A DNA stretch of 64,000 nucleotides, taken from assembly GCF_019649055.1 (NCBI RefSeq), contig NW_026570273.1, positions 496,001 through 560,000 on the forward strand, given 5' to 3'. Positions within the stretch are counted from its first letter, which is position 1; each line of letters begins with the position of its first letter. The notes under the pieces are model-generated. The model saw only the letters and a program-made list of their open reading frames with translations, was not told the DNA's origin and searched no databases. Source of the DNA: Paramacrobiotus metropolitanus (Eukaryota; Tardigrada; Eutardigrada; Parachela; Macrobiotidae). The position numbers and the translations under genes are program-made. Positions 22,776 to 32,880 of the stretch are shown piece after piece.

Positions 22776-24817
22776 TTACAAAAGAAACACTTCCTCTATG
22801 CTATCCTGGTCGGGGATCGTACCCATTACACAAATCGCGTTTCCCCGTTGTATTTGCATAGATATTCGCTGTTTAAAAAACTCTTTCGCCCGCTTTTGGC
22901 CAGTTGAAGCCGCAATACCGTTTCCAACCGTTTCTACCAGCTTTTTAGTACCGTCTCCAAAAGGTCCGTCAATTTCGAAAGCTGCGGCAACGAAATCGTA
23001 TCTTGTTTGCATCCAAGCGTGTTTCGCTAGTTTCTTTTTTTCAGCGAGTTCGGCTCCTGCGCCGGCATTCACGAAGTGCGGTCGATATACGAGGCTGCCA
23101 GCGTGTCCACGCAGGTAACATCCACTGCCAGCGGTTTTCCGCGCTTCCACGGAATGAGGGTGATCACATCCGGCCTCTTCTTATCTTTCAAGGATAAACC
23201 TTTTGGTTCCATTCTCGAAGGAAAGCCAGCTGATTTTAGGCCCCGGGTGAAATCCGCGCTGATTCCGTCGTGTCGTGGTAATCTTCCAGCAGACCGTTTA
23301 CAGCGAAGTCCGTGCCGGCCGAACTCGTCGACCAGCCCACCACAAACGCATACGTGTGGAGTGACGATCGGTGCTCCCAAACGCAGCGCGACACTTATGC
23401 GAAAAGCGTTGTCATCTAACAGATTACCAAGGCAAGCTGCCGGTAATGCATGGATCCACAAGCCTGCTTCCGGGACTGATACCGCCTTAAGATGCGCAAC
23501 TTCCTCCTGTGAAGTCCGTAGTGCGGTCAGCCTTGAAAATGTCTGCAGTGTCGTGGGAGTGTCCCATGCTTTCTGGACGTGTCGGAAAACTTCCACCGGA
23601 AGTTCGTCAGTGTCTGCTTCTAACTTCCAGGCGCGCGTGACGGTAACGACATCCGTGGCCGTCAGTGTCGGGCATAATCTGGAAATTAGTGGGTGCAACG
23701 AGGAAGCCGATGCCAAGTAGGCAGAAGGAGCTAGCTTCTCAGTGTGTCTGATCCCCAAACCACCGAAACGAACGGGAAGGGAGGCCTGGAGCCACGTTGG
23801 GTGGTCCATCTTCACATTGGTGATGATCTCCGCCGTCTCGCGAAATACTTGGTCCAGCCTGTACAACTCTTGTGGGAACATCCATGCGAGGGAGGTGCGC
23901 AATATGTGCACAATTTTTGGCACTCCAAGGCAGTTCTTCAACAGGAACAACGCTCGGTGTTTAGGGATAAGCTGCAAGCGGCTGCACATAATTCTCAACT
24001 GTCTGATCTTCTCGTTGATCATCGGGGTTACGGCGGCTGGTAAGAGAGGGGTTCCGAGCAAATTCAGTTTACCAGCTGTCACTACAGCTATTCCGGGGAA
24101 TAATGTGGAGAAGTCGTCAGCGGCCGATGTACGCTGTGCTTCGGTGCCCCCGCACAGAAAAACTTCGCACTTCGCAATAATAACTTCCAGGCCGATCTTT
24201 TTAGCTTCTTCTATCAGCAACAGGAAGTTACGGATTACTTCCGATGGTGATCCTCCTAGCGTCCCATCATCCATATACCACGCATTCAGGTAAGTGTTCA
24301 GTTTGTAGATGATGAACTGCAGTACCAAGCAAAACAAAACCGGTCCGAGAGGATCCCCTTGCTGTACGCCGGACTGCGAGGAAATGACTGTTTCTTCCAG
24401 AAAGAGCGAAGACTGTGCACCGTAACACATTTTAATAAAGGCGTAATATTCCGGGATGACGTCGGCTGCTATCTGCAATACTTCCTCGCGCGAAACGCAG
24501 TTGAAAGCGTTGGTAAAATCAATTTTAAGGAGGGCTTTAACACCACTGCTATATTGAAGAAGAAAGTCCCTAGCTGCGTGAATATTCCTTCCACTCCCCT
24601 CTTTACACCGCAACCAAGTTGGTGTGGTTGGAGAATCTCCGATGTAATTGGCCGAATTCGGGTATCCACCGCCTTGGCAGCGATGCGGCGGTATACATTT
24701 CCGACGGCAATTGGACGCAGGCCTCCGCCCTTTTTCCGTAGGGCAACGAGTCGAGCGCCGCAGAGTAAAGGAATAATGTGGAATAATGTAATCAAATTTC
24801 ATTAGAACCGTTGTCAT
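22776..24817 (-). pseudogene. R2-superfamily-like retroelement copy 2, 5'-truncated
   Basis: On the minus strand the order is: RT fingers (GLRPIAVGNVYRR, read in a second frame before about 24,600), KIDFTNAFN, QQGDPLGPVLF, an intact catalytic box WYMDDGTLGG, the thumb, then the Cys-rich region (CVCGG, RHGLRCKRSAGR) and the nuclease motif (KKRPDVITLIPW, LAVDVT). A frame change near 23,080 leads to the C-terminus ending at 22,776 (GNAICVMGT, EEVFLL), which aligns with the end of copy 1. The zinc-finger N-terminus is absent, as is usual for 5'-truncated non-LTR copies. The YMDD box is intact here but degenerate in copy 1. Confidence 0.7.
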
Positions 24818-26419
24818 AGGTGATCATCACGACTCAAGTTATAACTGGACGAAAGCCCAACCGCTGCAAGAATGGCAGAGAACGTTCCCCTAATGCCAGA
24901 AGAAATGGCCAGCTGCAGAAAATTTATGCAGCTACAACTGGAAATGCAAGGCATTAGAGGTTACTCAAACTTCTCCATGGGTTCACTAGAAGCGGAAGAT
25001 ATCTGTATTCTATGACTCTCCTTATGCAGATTACTACTGCCGTAATATTTTATTTCTTAAATAAAACAAAATATGATGCGTTCACCAATTACTTTTGATT
25101 CTGTGTTTCTTTCTGGAAGTATGTGTGAGAATGGTATGAAGTGACTACATTATGCGCACATGGTGAGTTCAAAAACATAACATATTTACGCTAACATAAC
25201 ATATTTACATAAAATATTACATAGTTAAATAATAACATAACATATTTACAGTCTGCCGGTTTGGTCGTTTCTGCTCATATATAAGTAATAATCCATTCTG
25301 ATGTACCTACAGTGCACATGAGGAAAGGTCGGTAGGGTTGTTTATACACACGATACCACAACTTGGCACCACTCATGAAACAATTCGCTAGCCGTGTACA
25401 ATCTTTATTCTTCGGATAGAGTTCCCGTGTAACGGGGTTAGCTGGGGGAGTTTGTCAGCACTGTGGCACACGTAAACGTGGTGGGTTGTGACTGGGTTTT
25501 AGCCTGAAAATAACTAAAGTGTGCCGACGGTATGGCGCGGCTGCAGACCGGTAACCTGCAAATATATCCTCGGCGCAGCAGATTCCATCGGGAAGTGTGA
25601 TGATGCTGACAAATTGGGACCGATGGATACAAGCAACGGCTACCCTTTCAACAAAGTTCGCGCTTTCTTATCCCGACATAGACCAACTGGTCAGATGCGC
25701 GCCGCACAATCCAATACTGCAAAACCAGATCACGATGCAATTATCAGTCGGTTCGCAATTTTCCCTTGGCTAACCTGTATCCGAATCGTTCACCAGTACG
25801 TCCTTTCGGTTTCTTTAAAAGAGTTCATAATTAAAATCAGCACCGCCTTGGGCGAACTGTTCAGTTTAAATGAGTGCGATGGTCGCTTTGCAGACGGTGC
25901 AAGATGTGATGGACCACCTAAAGCCATCAAAAGGCGTGGCAAAACCAGCCCCTGCAACGGCAAGCAGTTGAGCTAAACAGGTATTCCGCAATAAGAATAC
26001 GAATGGCGACGGTGTGCTGGGTAAAACGGAATTACCAACAGCCGCGTCGGCTGCCCATGCAAGTGATGCAACTAAGCCAGTAGGTAATCGACAATGAATA
26101 CATGATTCACTATTATCCGTTAATTGTTATTGCATTGTATCATCGGTTTGCAAAAGAAACCTTGGAATTTGCTGTGCTAGCATAGGAAAGCATTTGCTGT
26201 GTTAGCATAGAAAATCTATGTTTTTGCGAAATCGCGTGTTCTGAAGAAGGCAACAATATCTCACCTGAGAGCTATCCGACGTAGGTTTGCAAATACAAAG
26301 TGAAGTAAGTGAACTACGTACCAGCTCTTAATGTACCGCCAAGAAGTACTGTACTACTGCTCCAAACCTACTGCACCAAACGTACCGCCGTACTTTAATG
26401 TACCGCCAAGTTCCAGTAA
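24818..26419. other. Intergenic stretch with one unassigned ORF
   Basis: An ORF at 25,521-25,976 (151 codons, plus) has no motif I recognise and no clear splice partners. An overlapping frame at about 25,590-25,770 also looks coding-like. Around 25,190-25,250 there are short ACATAACATATTTAC repeats. Nothing else is supportable. Confidence 0.35.
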
Positions 26420-26421
26420 TA

Positions 26422-29185
26422 CGAGGAGGGGGTAAATACACGGGATAGACAAAAAAACAGGCAAACATAAGGGATAACCATTCACGTGTTGTGCAGGACA
26501 GCCAGCCGCCAAAGGCTGGCGGTCTGTGAAAGCTAGCGCACAGAATACTGCATTAGCCGTTGAGTACGGGCTGCCGTTTTGCCATTTTGTTTCAAATACT
26601 TTGCTTGTACAGTAACACTGTAACTGTGAGTACTTTTGGTTCTGCTTATGAGTTCGTCAAATTATCATTTATGCTTTGGTTTGTGAGTTTTATTTTGCTG
26701 ACACTCAATTAAACTTAAAGAAATGGAGAGTTCGGAATCTCCCTCCGAAGCAGCGCATTCGCCTCCTATAGTGTATTGCGATGAGAATATCAGCGAAGAA
26801 GTACAGCTACCTGCCAGTTTATTTTCTGCATCTGCCATGGAGATTTCATTCGGGTCTACCAGCGCCGTCTCCGGACTACCTTTGAGTGCGGACTGTGTAG
26901 AGGAATTTGTTTATGATCTGCCTTTGCCACACGCTTACAGTGATCGTATGGCGTTGGCACTGAAAGCCTACAAATCAGGAAACCTCTCGCAATATGCAGC
27001 TGCGAAAAAGTTCAAGGTTCCTTATACTTCGTTGTGGAAGAAACTTAGAGGAGTGCGTACGGGAAAGAAGGGAGCTCACCTAAGAAAATTCTCCGAAGCT
27101 GAAGAGGATTACATCGAACACTTATTGCTGAAATGTGCAGAGAACGGCATACCATTGGACAAGCGATTTTTAAAGCGAATTGTCCCGTTGTTGGCCAAAT
27201 CTAAAGGTACTTATATAAAAAATTTAACAAATAAATTAAGATAAAAAATTGTTGCCGTTTAATTGCCAACACACAAGCTTTTTTATAGTTTTCACTTCGA
27301 TTGCTGTCAATGGCGTCTAAATTTTGCAGACTATTTAAATGGCATTAGTATTATCATGTAGTGTTGTTGTTTTTAATTTTTAATTATTTTTATTGTTTTA
27401 CCGTAGCACGGTGTTATTTTTTACAGATATGCCAGAGAAGCGGAAAACGTTTACCAAGTTTTGGCACCGTGAATTCCTTAAGAGGCACCCAAAGATTTCG
27501 CAACGAATCTCACACGGCGTCTCCAGAAAAAAGGCTAAAGAATGGACGGTGGAAAATAGGGAAGGCTGGATACAACGGCTGAGTGAACTCAACACCGACG
27601 GACTGCTGTACGATCCCGCTGGAATTTGGAATTTCGACGAGTCGGCGTTCCAAGTATCTGAGAAAGTAACCACCGTTTATGCCAAGCGGGGTGTCAAGGA
27701 AGTACTTTCATACTACGACGGGAACGACCGGGAATTAATTACTGTACTTGCGGGTGGCAATGCGGCCGGAGAAATTTTGCGTCCACTGATTTTGTTTGAT
27801 GGAAAAGTTGTTCTTGCATCTCGTTTTGAGGGCACGGACGACAAGTGCTACATTGGTTTCAATTCATCGGGCGTGATGGATAACTCGACTTTTACTTCTT
27901 ACATCAGAGAGGAAGTTATCCCCAAAATGACGGCAGCGAAGGTATGATTTTTATTTTGTTGATTAAGCCAGTTTTGGTATTTAGTTTTTTTAATATTTCT
28001 GATTTATAAAAGAGCTGTGATTGTTTTCTAGAATGTGATTTTTCTCGACGGGCATAGCTCTCATATGTTCAATCTGGAATTTTTGTCGGAATGTATGAAA
28101 TCCGATAAGGACATCACCGTTGTCATACTGCCGTCCGGCCAGACTGGGAAACTCCAGCCCATGGATATTAAAGTGTACGGCCCTGTTAAGAAATACTGGC
28201 GGGATTACCTACGACAGATGACGCTGATTCCCACGGAAGAGGTAAAACAACTTTGCAAATTTTATTCTGTTGGTTCATTATTTTGCTTCATTATTTTGTT
28301 TTGTTTTATCATTTTCGCTTTTTAGTTTTTTTTTATTAGTTATTATTATTAGTGAGAAGAATTTCGTTGTTTGTAGGTTACCAAACAGAATTTTGCCCGG
28401 CACATTGTGGAAAAGTGGAATGATTTTAACATGGCTGCCAATATTGTCTCTGGGTTTGTTTCTTCCGGAATTTATCCGTTTAACCCGGATGCGGTGTGCC
28501 GGGCTTATGTAGAGCCAGTTCCAAGTCAGCTGGTTTCTGACTTGCCTATTTCTATTGCCAATGTTTACGTGAGCGAACTGCAAGTTGTGCGCCGAAGTCT
28601 TCAAAAATTCCTCTTTTGACCGAAGGCGCAATAGAAGAGATTTTGGCGTTTACCATTACCAAGGCAGAAGGCTTTACTACCCCGTTCCCGCGGAAAAAGT
28701 GGCTGCGGATTGGCACAAAAAATTTCATGAGCGCTCATCCTCAGAAAAAGAAAAAACTCAAAGATTCACGTTTGCGGGCGGAGGCTGGTCTGATTGCAAC
28801 GGACAGCAAAGTGATTGAAGCACTCGAACAGCGAGAAGTTGAAAAGCTGCGACAGAAGAATAAGAGAAAAAAGAATTCTAAGGGGCTCAGTGACATCACA
28901 AATACACCGACGAAAAACAAAAAATCTTTCAGAATGTGTAGAAAGTGAATTTCTTTCGTTTGTGATGTTGTGCAAAAGTCATGTAAGTATTACGAGTTTT
29001 ACTGTTTTACTTGTACGGTATTGTTGTAAATGATAAAGTTTGCGGTGGTACTAATGCGTAATATTTTCGGTTATTTTATTTGTGTCAGCAAAACAGTGTC
29101 GAATGCCCGTGTTGCACGACCTGGGCAGGTTATCCCTTATTCTTGCCCTTTCTCTCGTCTATCCCGTGTATTTACCCCATCCTCG
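26422..29185 (+). mobile_element. Pogo/Tigger-type DNA transposon, 2,764 bp, with TIRs
   Basis: The left end CGAGGAGGGGGTAAATACAC (26,422 onward) is inverted at the right end (29,157-29,185) with 28 of 29 bases matching. Further similarity extends inward (AAGGGATAACC on both sides). Both ends are flanked by TA (26,420-26,421 and 29,186-29,187), the target used by the pogo group. The element encloses the multi-exon transposase gene and nothing else. Confidence 0.8.
26723..28619 (+). CDS. Pogo/Tigger-family (CENPB-DDE) transposase, four exons
   Basis: Exons are 26,723-27,206, 27,427-27,941, 28,032-28,241 and 28,377-28,619, with GT-AG introns of 220, 90 and 135 bp and matching phases. Residues from about 75 carry a psq-type helix-turn-helix (YAAAKKFKVPYTSLWKKLRG). 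Exon 2 gives the DDE_1 core with NFDESAF (first Asp). Exon 3 gives VIFLDGHSSH (second Asp) and LQPMDIKVYGP (third Asp). A downstream frame (about 28,590-28,948, Lys-rich, AIEEILAFTITK) looks like the continuation and is reached only by a one-base shift near 28,590. With full TIRs this is a young element; the shift may be real or a consensus error. Confidence 0.75.
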
Positions 29186-29369
29186 TACTGCACCAAGCGT
29201 TCAGACAGACGAAAGAAAATTTTCTGTTCGAACTTTTACATGGTGTAAACGCTGTGCACATACAGATTTGTGATGGCCCAGTACGCGCTGACAGCATGTA
29301 AGTAAGTATTTGGCCATAACCTCTCGCCAGTTCTATAAAATTTCTTAGCCGCCAAGCGGTTATGTGAAC

Positions 29370-29575
29370 AGTAGTACATGTATTGTTGGAAAACCACCCT
29401 TTGTACATGTATGCGGTCGAGAGCCGCGTTTTGTATACGTGTGCGGTCATTAGCCATATATTTGTAATGAATATCGAATAACGATATTCAGTGCGGTGTA
29501 TATGTGTAAGTACGCGGCGGCACCAGTTGGGCGGGTTCGAGTCCAGCCCAACTGGTCGGAAGGTAACCGAGAAAT
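29370..29575. repeat. Left terminal inverted repeat of the Polinton
   Basis: 206 bp, inverted relative to 51,359-51,564. The first 65 or so bases are identical; later parts diverge but keep two palindromes, GAATATCGaataaCGATATTC and the stem CCAGTTGGGC...GCCCAACTGG. The loop of the second palindrome (29,532-29,542) reads GGTTCGAGTCC, which matches the pol III B-box consensus. Confidence 0.9.
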
Positions 29576-29592
29576 ATAAACACGGCCAACAT

Positions 29593-29988
29593 TTATTGCG
29601 TGAATACACTATCCTTATATCCATTATAGCGACACTGAGCAATCAGTAAATGGTCGTTAAGCGCACGTGCATTACCAAAACCAACGCTACAAATCGGACA
29701 TACGAAACATGTATCAGAATCAGGAAAGAAAGCTGTGTCAGTATGTATTTCATGCGTGGTTACGATGGGCGCAGCTACCATAGAAGTCTCATTGGGAATC
29801 GAGCGTACGGTATGGCAAGAGGTGGACATTTGATGACGTAGCAGCCAACGACTCTGCACGCGGCGTTGGCAAAATGGGCAAGGCATAACACTGGACTGGA
29901 CATGTTTTTCTTTATGGTGGCGCTTCATGTCATGGTAATATGTATAGGACTTTGAGCACTTACTACATGGAAACTTCTTAGACTCCAT
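29593..29988 (-). CDS. C2H2 zinc-finger protein, 131 aa
   Basis: ATG at 29,988; the stop lies 18 bp inside the left TIR border. Finger 1 is CSKCSKSYTYYHDMKRHHKEKH. Finger 2 is CPFCQRRVQSRWLLRH with a C-terminal His, and finger 3 CPICSVGFGNARALNDH ends in Cys instead of the last His. It is probably a nucleic-acid-binding nuclear protein; a role as regulator of the element is inference. It is transcribed divergently from the LRR gene at 30,287, with shared promoter-motif copies between them. Confidence 0.7.
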   Translation of the reverse strand: MESKKFPCSKCSKSYTYYHDMKRHHKEKHVQSSVMPCPFCQRRVQSRWLLRHQMSTSCHTVRSIPNETSMVAAPIVTTHEIHTDTAFFPDSDTCFVCPICSVGFGNARALNDHLLIAQCRYNGYKDSVFTQ

Positions 29989-30286
29989 GTTTGTAGAAAG
30001 TACAGACGAGGTAACTTACAAAATCAAAGTAAAGGTAATTTGCGCTGCGCATGCTTTTAAATAACCTGGACTATTCCATCAGTGCCGTGCACGAAAACCA
30101 AGTACGGTTGCTATGCGAATGGTTGCTTGGTGCCATGTACCAATGGTTGTCGAAAGGAAACCGCGCACCATGTACCACCAGGTTAATATAAACAGCCAGC
30201 AGTAACTCTGACACCTTCGTGTTTTTGTGAAAATAAAGTCGGTATTCAGCAACACTTAGTTTTTCGTCTTATTTAACGTTAAAACC
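29989..30286. promoter_or_regulatory. Divergent intergenic region with shared GTACC-type motifs
   Basis: It holds TTGGTGCCATGTACCAA at 30,127-30,143 and GCACCATGTACC at 30,165-30,176, followed at 30,184 by TAATATAAAC, a TATA-like sequence oriented toward the LRR gene. Similar motif copies occur upstream of other divergent pairs in this element. Confidence 0.55.
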
Positions 30287-30790
30287 ATGTCGTTTTCCTC
30301 CAAAGTTAATAGTGCTTATGAGCATTTGTGTTCACTACCGTTAACAGCCACAGCTATTAACCTGGACGGCCGGCGTATTGAAGTTGTTAATGGACGTCGT
30401 GACTTCGAGACGTTGCCTTGGTTTCCAAACTTACATACGCTTAGCATGAGGAACTGTGAGTTATATAACTTGAGTGCCTTACCATACCTCCCGAATCTTC
30501 GTACCCTGGTGTTGAATGACAACTACTTGCTAATGCACGGCTGCCTGTCCCGTTTATCCGAAATGTGCCCCAATCTGGAAAAGCTCTCCCTGGCAGACAA
30601 TTGGTTTGGTGAGAAGCATGCGTTCCTACCGCTGATGGACCTGCAGAACCTGAAACACCTGGACTTGTTTGGAAACCCGGTCTGGGAACGCTACTGGCCA
30701 CGGTACACACCGCAGCTTTTCTTGATGGACTATTTTTGTAAACGTTTGGAATCGTACAGTGTTGATGACGATATTGTAGACACGTACTAG
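30287..30790 (+). CDS. Leucine-rich-repeat protein, ANP32-like, 167 aa
   Basis: ATG 30,287. The protein consists of several LRRs (LPWFPNLHTLSMRNCEL, LPYLPNLRTLVLNDNYL, CPNLEKLSLADNWF, LQNLKHLDLFGNPV) and a cap resembling the LRRCT of ANP32/U2A'-type proteins. The short tail is acidic (VDDDIVD). Two relatives occur at 31,166-31,651 and 49,444-49,956. ANP32 proteins are nuclear histone chaperones and phosphatase inhibitors and are used by some viral polymerases. Function here is inferred only from fold. Confidence 0.7.
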   Translation: MSFSSKVNSAYEHLCSLPLTATAINLDGRRIEVVNGRRDFETLPWFPNLHTLSMRNCELYNLSALPYLPNLRTLVLNDNYLLMHGCLSRLSEMCPNLEKLSLADNWFGEKHAFLPLMDLQNLKHLDLFGNPVWERYWPRYTPQLFLMDYFCKRLESYSVDDDIVDTY

Positions 30791-31165
30791 TTTATATGGG
30801 TTGCTGTAATAATATTCTGAAGATCACCATATTTCAAATATGTGTTTTTTTGACATTATTATTTTGTGCTGCGTGTATTTCTAGCTGGTATGTGCCGAAT
30901 TAAGTATTAAAAAAAAGTGAGAACAAACTGCAACAACCGAACAAGTGATATTTAATGAATTAGCAACGCTTAGTTACTCTATACAAAAAAATCTTGAGGG
31001 TGAAAACAACAAAACAACAGGAAACAGGTTAATGAATTATAGCTTAAGTAATTCGATATCTCGCTTACAACTACGTTGGAAATGGCAGAAAAACTTGAGG
31101 TATTTGTAGGAAAAAACAGATAGCGGTATACAGCGTTACATGGCTTACAGTACTTGCACAAAACA
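30791..31165. other. Spacer between convergent LRR genes
   Basis: AT-rich and without a supportable gene; it contains the 3' ends and poly(A) region of both flanking genes. Confidence 0.4.
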
Positions 31166-31651
31166 TCAGTTAGCGCCGGTGTCGTCATCGCTGTCCGAGT
31201 CGTAGAAATCTACCACGTGTCTCTTGACATTTCGGAAGTTACGGCTCATGTAGACTTCAAAACGTAGGATGTTGCATACGTCATTATCCTCAACATCTAG
31301 GGATACCAGCTTTGGTAGGTGGCGCAGCGGCTCCAGCTGGGATGGGAAAAACACAAAGTTGTTGGCAATTCCCAGACGTTGCAGTTCAGGACATGTGTGC
31401 TGCAGTACGGTAAATTCATCCAGCTGGTTATCATGCAAGACAAGGACACGCAATTTCGGCAGTAGCGGAAAACCCAGGAGGCTGCGAATGCCACAGTCAA
31501 TAGCGCTGAACTTTTCCAGTTCTTGAAACCGAGACAATTCGACCCAGGCATCTTCCTGTACACAACGACCGTCTAGTATAATTTCAGTAACGTCGGAATT
31601 CAGAGTTCGGAGATAATCTAAACCGTTAAGCATTTTTGACAAGCTAGGCAT
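31166..31651 (-). CDS. Leucine-rich-repeat protein with acidic tail, ANP32-like
   Basis: I chose ATG 31,651 (MPSLSKMLNG) because upstream codons read into the promoter motif region. About 161 residues: an N-terminal helix-like region with LRTLNSDVTEIILDGR, repeats with FPLLPKLRVLVLHDNQL and CPELQRLGIANNFV, and LPKLVSLDVEDNDV, followed by a tail YDSDSDDDTGAN. The LRR-cap-acidic layout is that of ANP32 proteins. The start of the domain is nearly the same as in the protein at 49,444-49,956 (YLRTLNSDV), so these two are paralogues. Confidence 0.7.
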   Translation of the reverse strand: MPSLSKMLNGLDYLRTLNSDVTEIILDGRCVQEDAWVELSRFQELEKFSAIDCGIRSLLGFPLLPKLRVLVLHDNQLDEFTVLQHTCPELQRLGIANNFVFFPSQLEPLRHLPKLVSLDVEDNDVCNILRFEVYMSRNFRNVKRHVVDFYDSDSDDDTGAN

Positions 31652-31856
31652 GATTGTTTTTAGAAAAGTGTATGAGACAAACGAAAACGCACTGAAAGTA
31701 GCTACTGCATAATAGTTGTACTTTCGCAAATATTTGGTACCTGACACCAAGCACGTTGCTTGGTGTTAAACACCGGTACCTGGCACCATGTACCCTTTGG
31801 CAGCACGTAACGTTTCCGTTAACGTTACTGCTTTTAGTTGTCCATAAAACCAAAGT
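31652..31856. promoter_or_regulatory. Divergent intergenic region with the best motif copy
   Basis: It contains GGTACCTGGCACCATGTACC at 31,775-31,794 and a related GGTACCTGACACCAAGCACG from 31,736. It lies between the LRR gene (minus) and the BIR gene (plus). Confidence 0.55.
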
Positions 31857-32246
31857 ATGAGCATGAGTTTCAAACAAGATTTCTCATCAGATACCCCAGT
31901 TTTACGTCCAGAATACCGAACATTTGCCTCGCGCCTGCAAAGTTTTGAGGTGTGGCGTAATCGTCACCCACATCATCGAGCAGGTGCAGTTCTTTTAGCT
32001 GAGGCTGGTTTTTTTTACACACCTAATGCCGTTCATTACGCAAAGTGTTTTTCTTGTGGGCTGGAGCTGGTGTTTTGGGAACGTAGTCTCGATGTGTGGT
32101 ATGAGCACGCTCTGAGAAGCAGAAAATGCGCGTATATTTGCGATGTGCGTGGTACCGGTTACATTCAAAATGTGGCTCGATTGAATCAACCATCGCAACC
32201 GACCAATGAGCTTGAGTGGGGTGGATTTTGGTTTCCATATTTGTGA
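31857..32246 (+). CDS. Single-BIR protein (IAP-related), 129 aa
   Basis: ATG 31,857. Residues from about 20 form a BIR domain: R-LQSFEVW, LAEAGFFYTP, KCFSCGLELVFWE, then the H and C ligands in YEHALRSRKC. The Cx2C-H-C zinc ligands are complete. There is no RING. BIR proteins of large DNA viruses block host caspases or related pathways; that role here is inference. A strong donor-like AAAG|GTAAGA lies just after the stop and an acceptor (TTTTATTGCAG) precedes the IAP at 32,881, so the two genes could share a spliced transcript. Confidence 0.75.
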   Translation: MSMSFKQDFSSDTPVLRPEYRTFASRLQSFEVWRNRHPHHRAGAVLLAEAGFFYTPNAVHYAKCFSCGLELVFWERSLDVWYEHALRSRKCAYICDVRGTGYIQNVARLNQPSQPTNELEWGGFWFPYL

Positions 32247-32617
32247 AAGGTAAGAAAAATTGAAAATAAGTAATCCTTTTTATTTAAGTACTACAATACC
32301 CACCCACCCTAATGTCGAAGAGCTCCCGAAAACGCGAATGTCCGCTGTTGTGCACGTTGTGTGGATGGCTTTTGATGCGGTGGTGTTCGGGATCAGCGGA
32401 CAGATTTAGCTTTCGAGATTTTTACCACAGGTGGCTAGTTTATTTTAACGGAATGGTCGTTGTTGCGGACCTCAACACAAAAAGCTCCCAGCAACTGTAA
32501 TTTGCGGACAAAAAACATACCTTCAAGGTTAAGATGATGAGTGACATATTACCTACCAGACCGAGCTATCCCAATTTACAAATTCCCGCGGTTTCTGCTG
32601 CTGAATGAAGATGTGAG
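32247..32617. other. Spacer or possible intron between the two BIR genes
   Basis: No supportable gene. It starts with a GTAAGA donor-like site at about 32,250. An ORF at 32,312-32,500 has no recognisable motif. Confidence 0.4.
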
Positions 32618-32803
32618 TTATAGCGAGTTATTTCGTATCGTTTGATTCCAATGGTCGCTTTGTAATACTTTTCCGATTCCTTCAATCACTATTAAAGCGG
32701 CAAAAACTATGAAGAATACTACATACAAAATAATTAGCAAAACTTTTTCACACTTTTTCTGGACACCTGAGGTGTCCGGAAGCATGTGTTGTATACCCGC
32801 CAT
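32618..32803 (-). CDS. Small single-span membrane protein, 61 aa
   Basis: ATG 32,803. A hydrophilic N-terminus is followed by one strong hydrophobic segment (VLLIILYVVFFIVFAALIVI) and a short tail with sequons NQT and NNS. No family is recognised. Its position antisense between the two IAP-like genes is unusual; it could be a genuine small membrane protein of the element or chance. Confidence 0.35.
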   Translation of the reverse strand: MAGIQHMLPDTSGVQKKCEKVLLIILYVVFFIVFAALIVIEGIGKVLQSDHWNQTIRNNSL

Positions 32804-32880
32804 GTTGTGTATGCTTAATGTTTATCGTTAACCTTTAATAGATTCATAAAGGATTTTTAACTTTTATTGCAGAAACCGTC

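Noticed and set aside
23076-24293. Long plus-strand ORFs at 23-24 kb
   Set aside because: Antisense shadows of the R2-like retroelement coding region on the minus strand.
25521-25976. 151-codon ORF as a host gene
   Set aside because: No domain, no splice partners and a competing frame; left unassigned.
29515-29560. tRNA gene in the left TIR
   Set aside because: Only the B-box-like loop is present; I cannot draw acceptor, D or anticodon arms.
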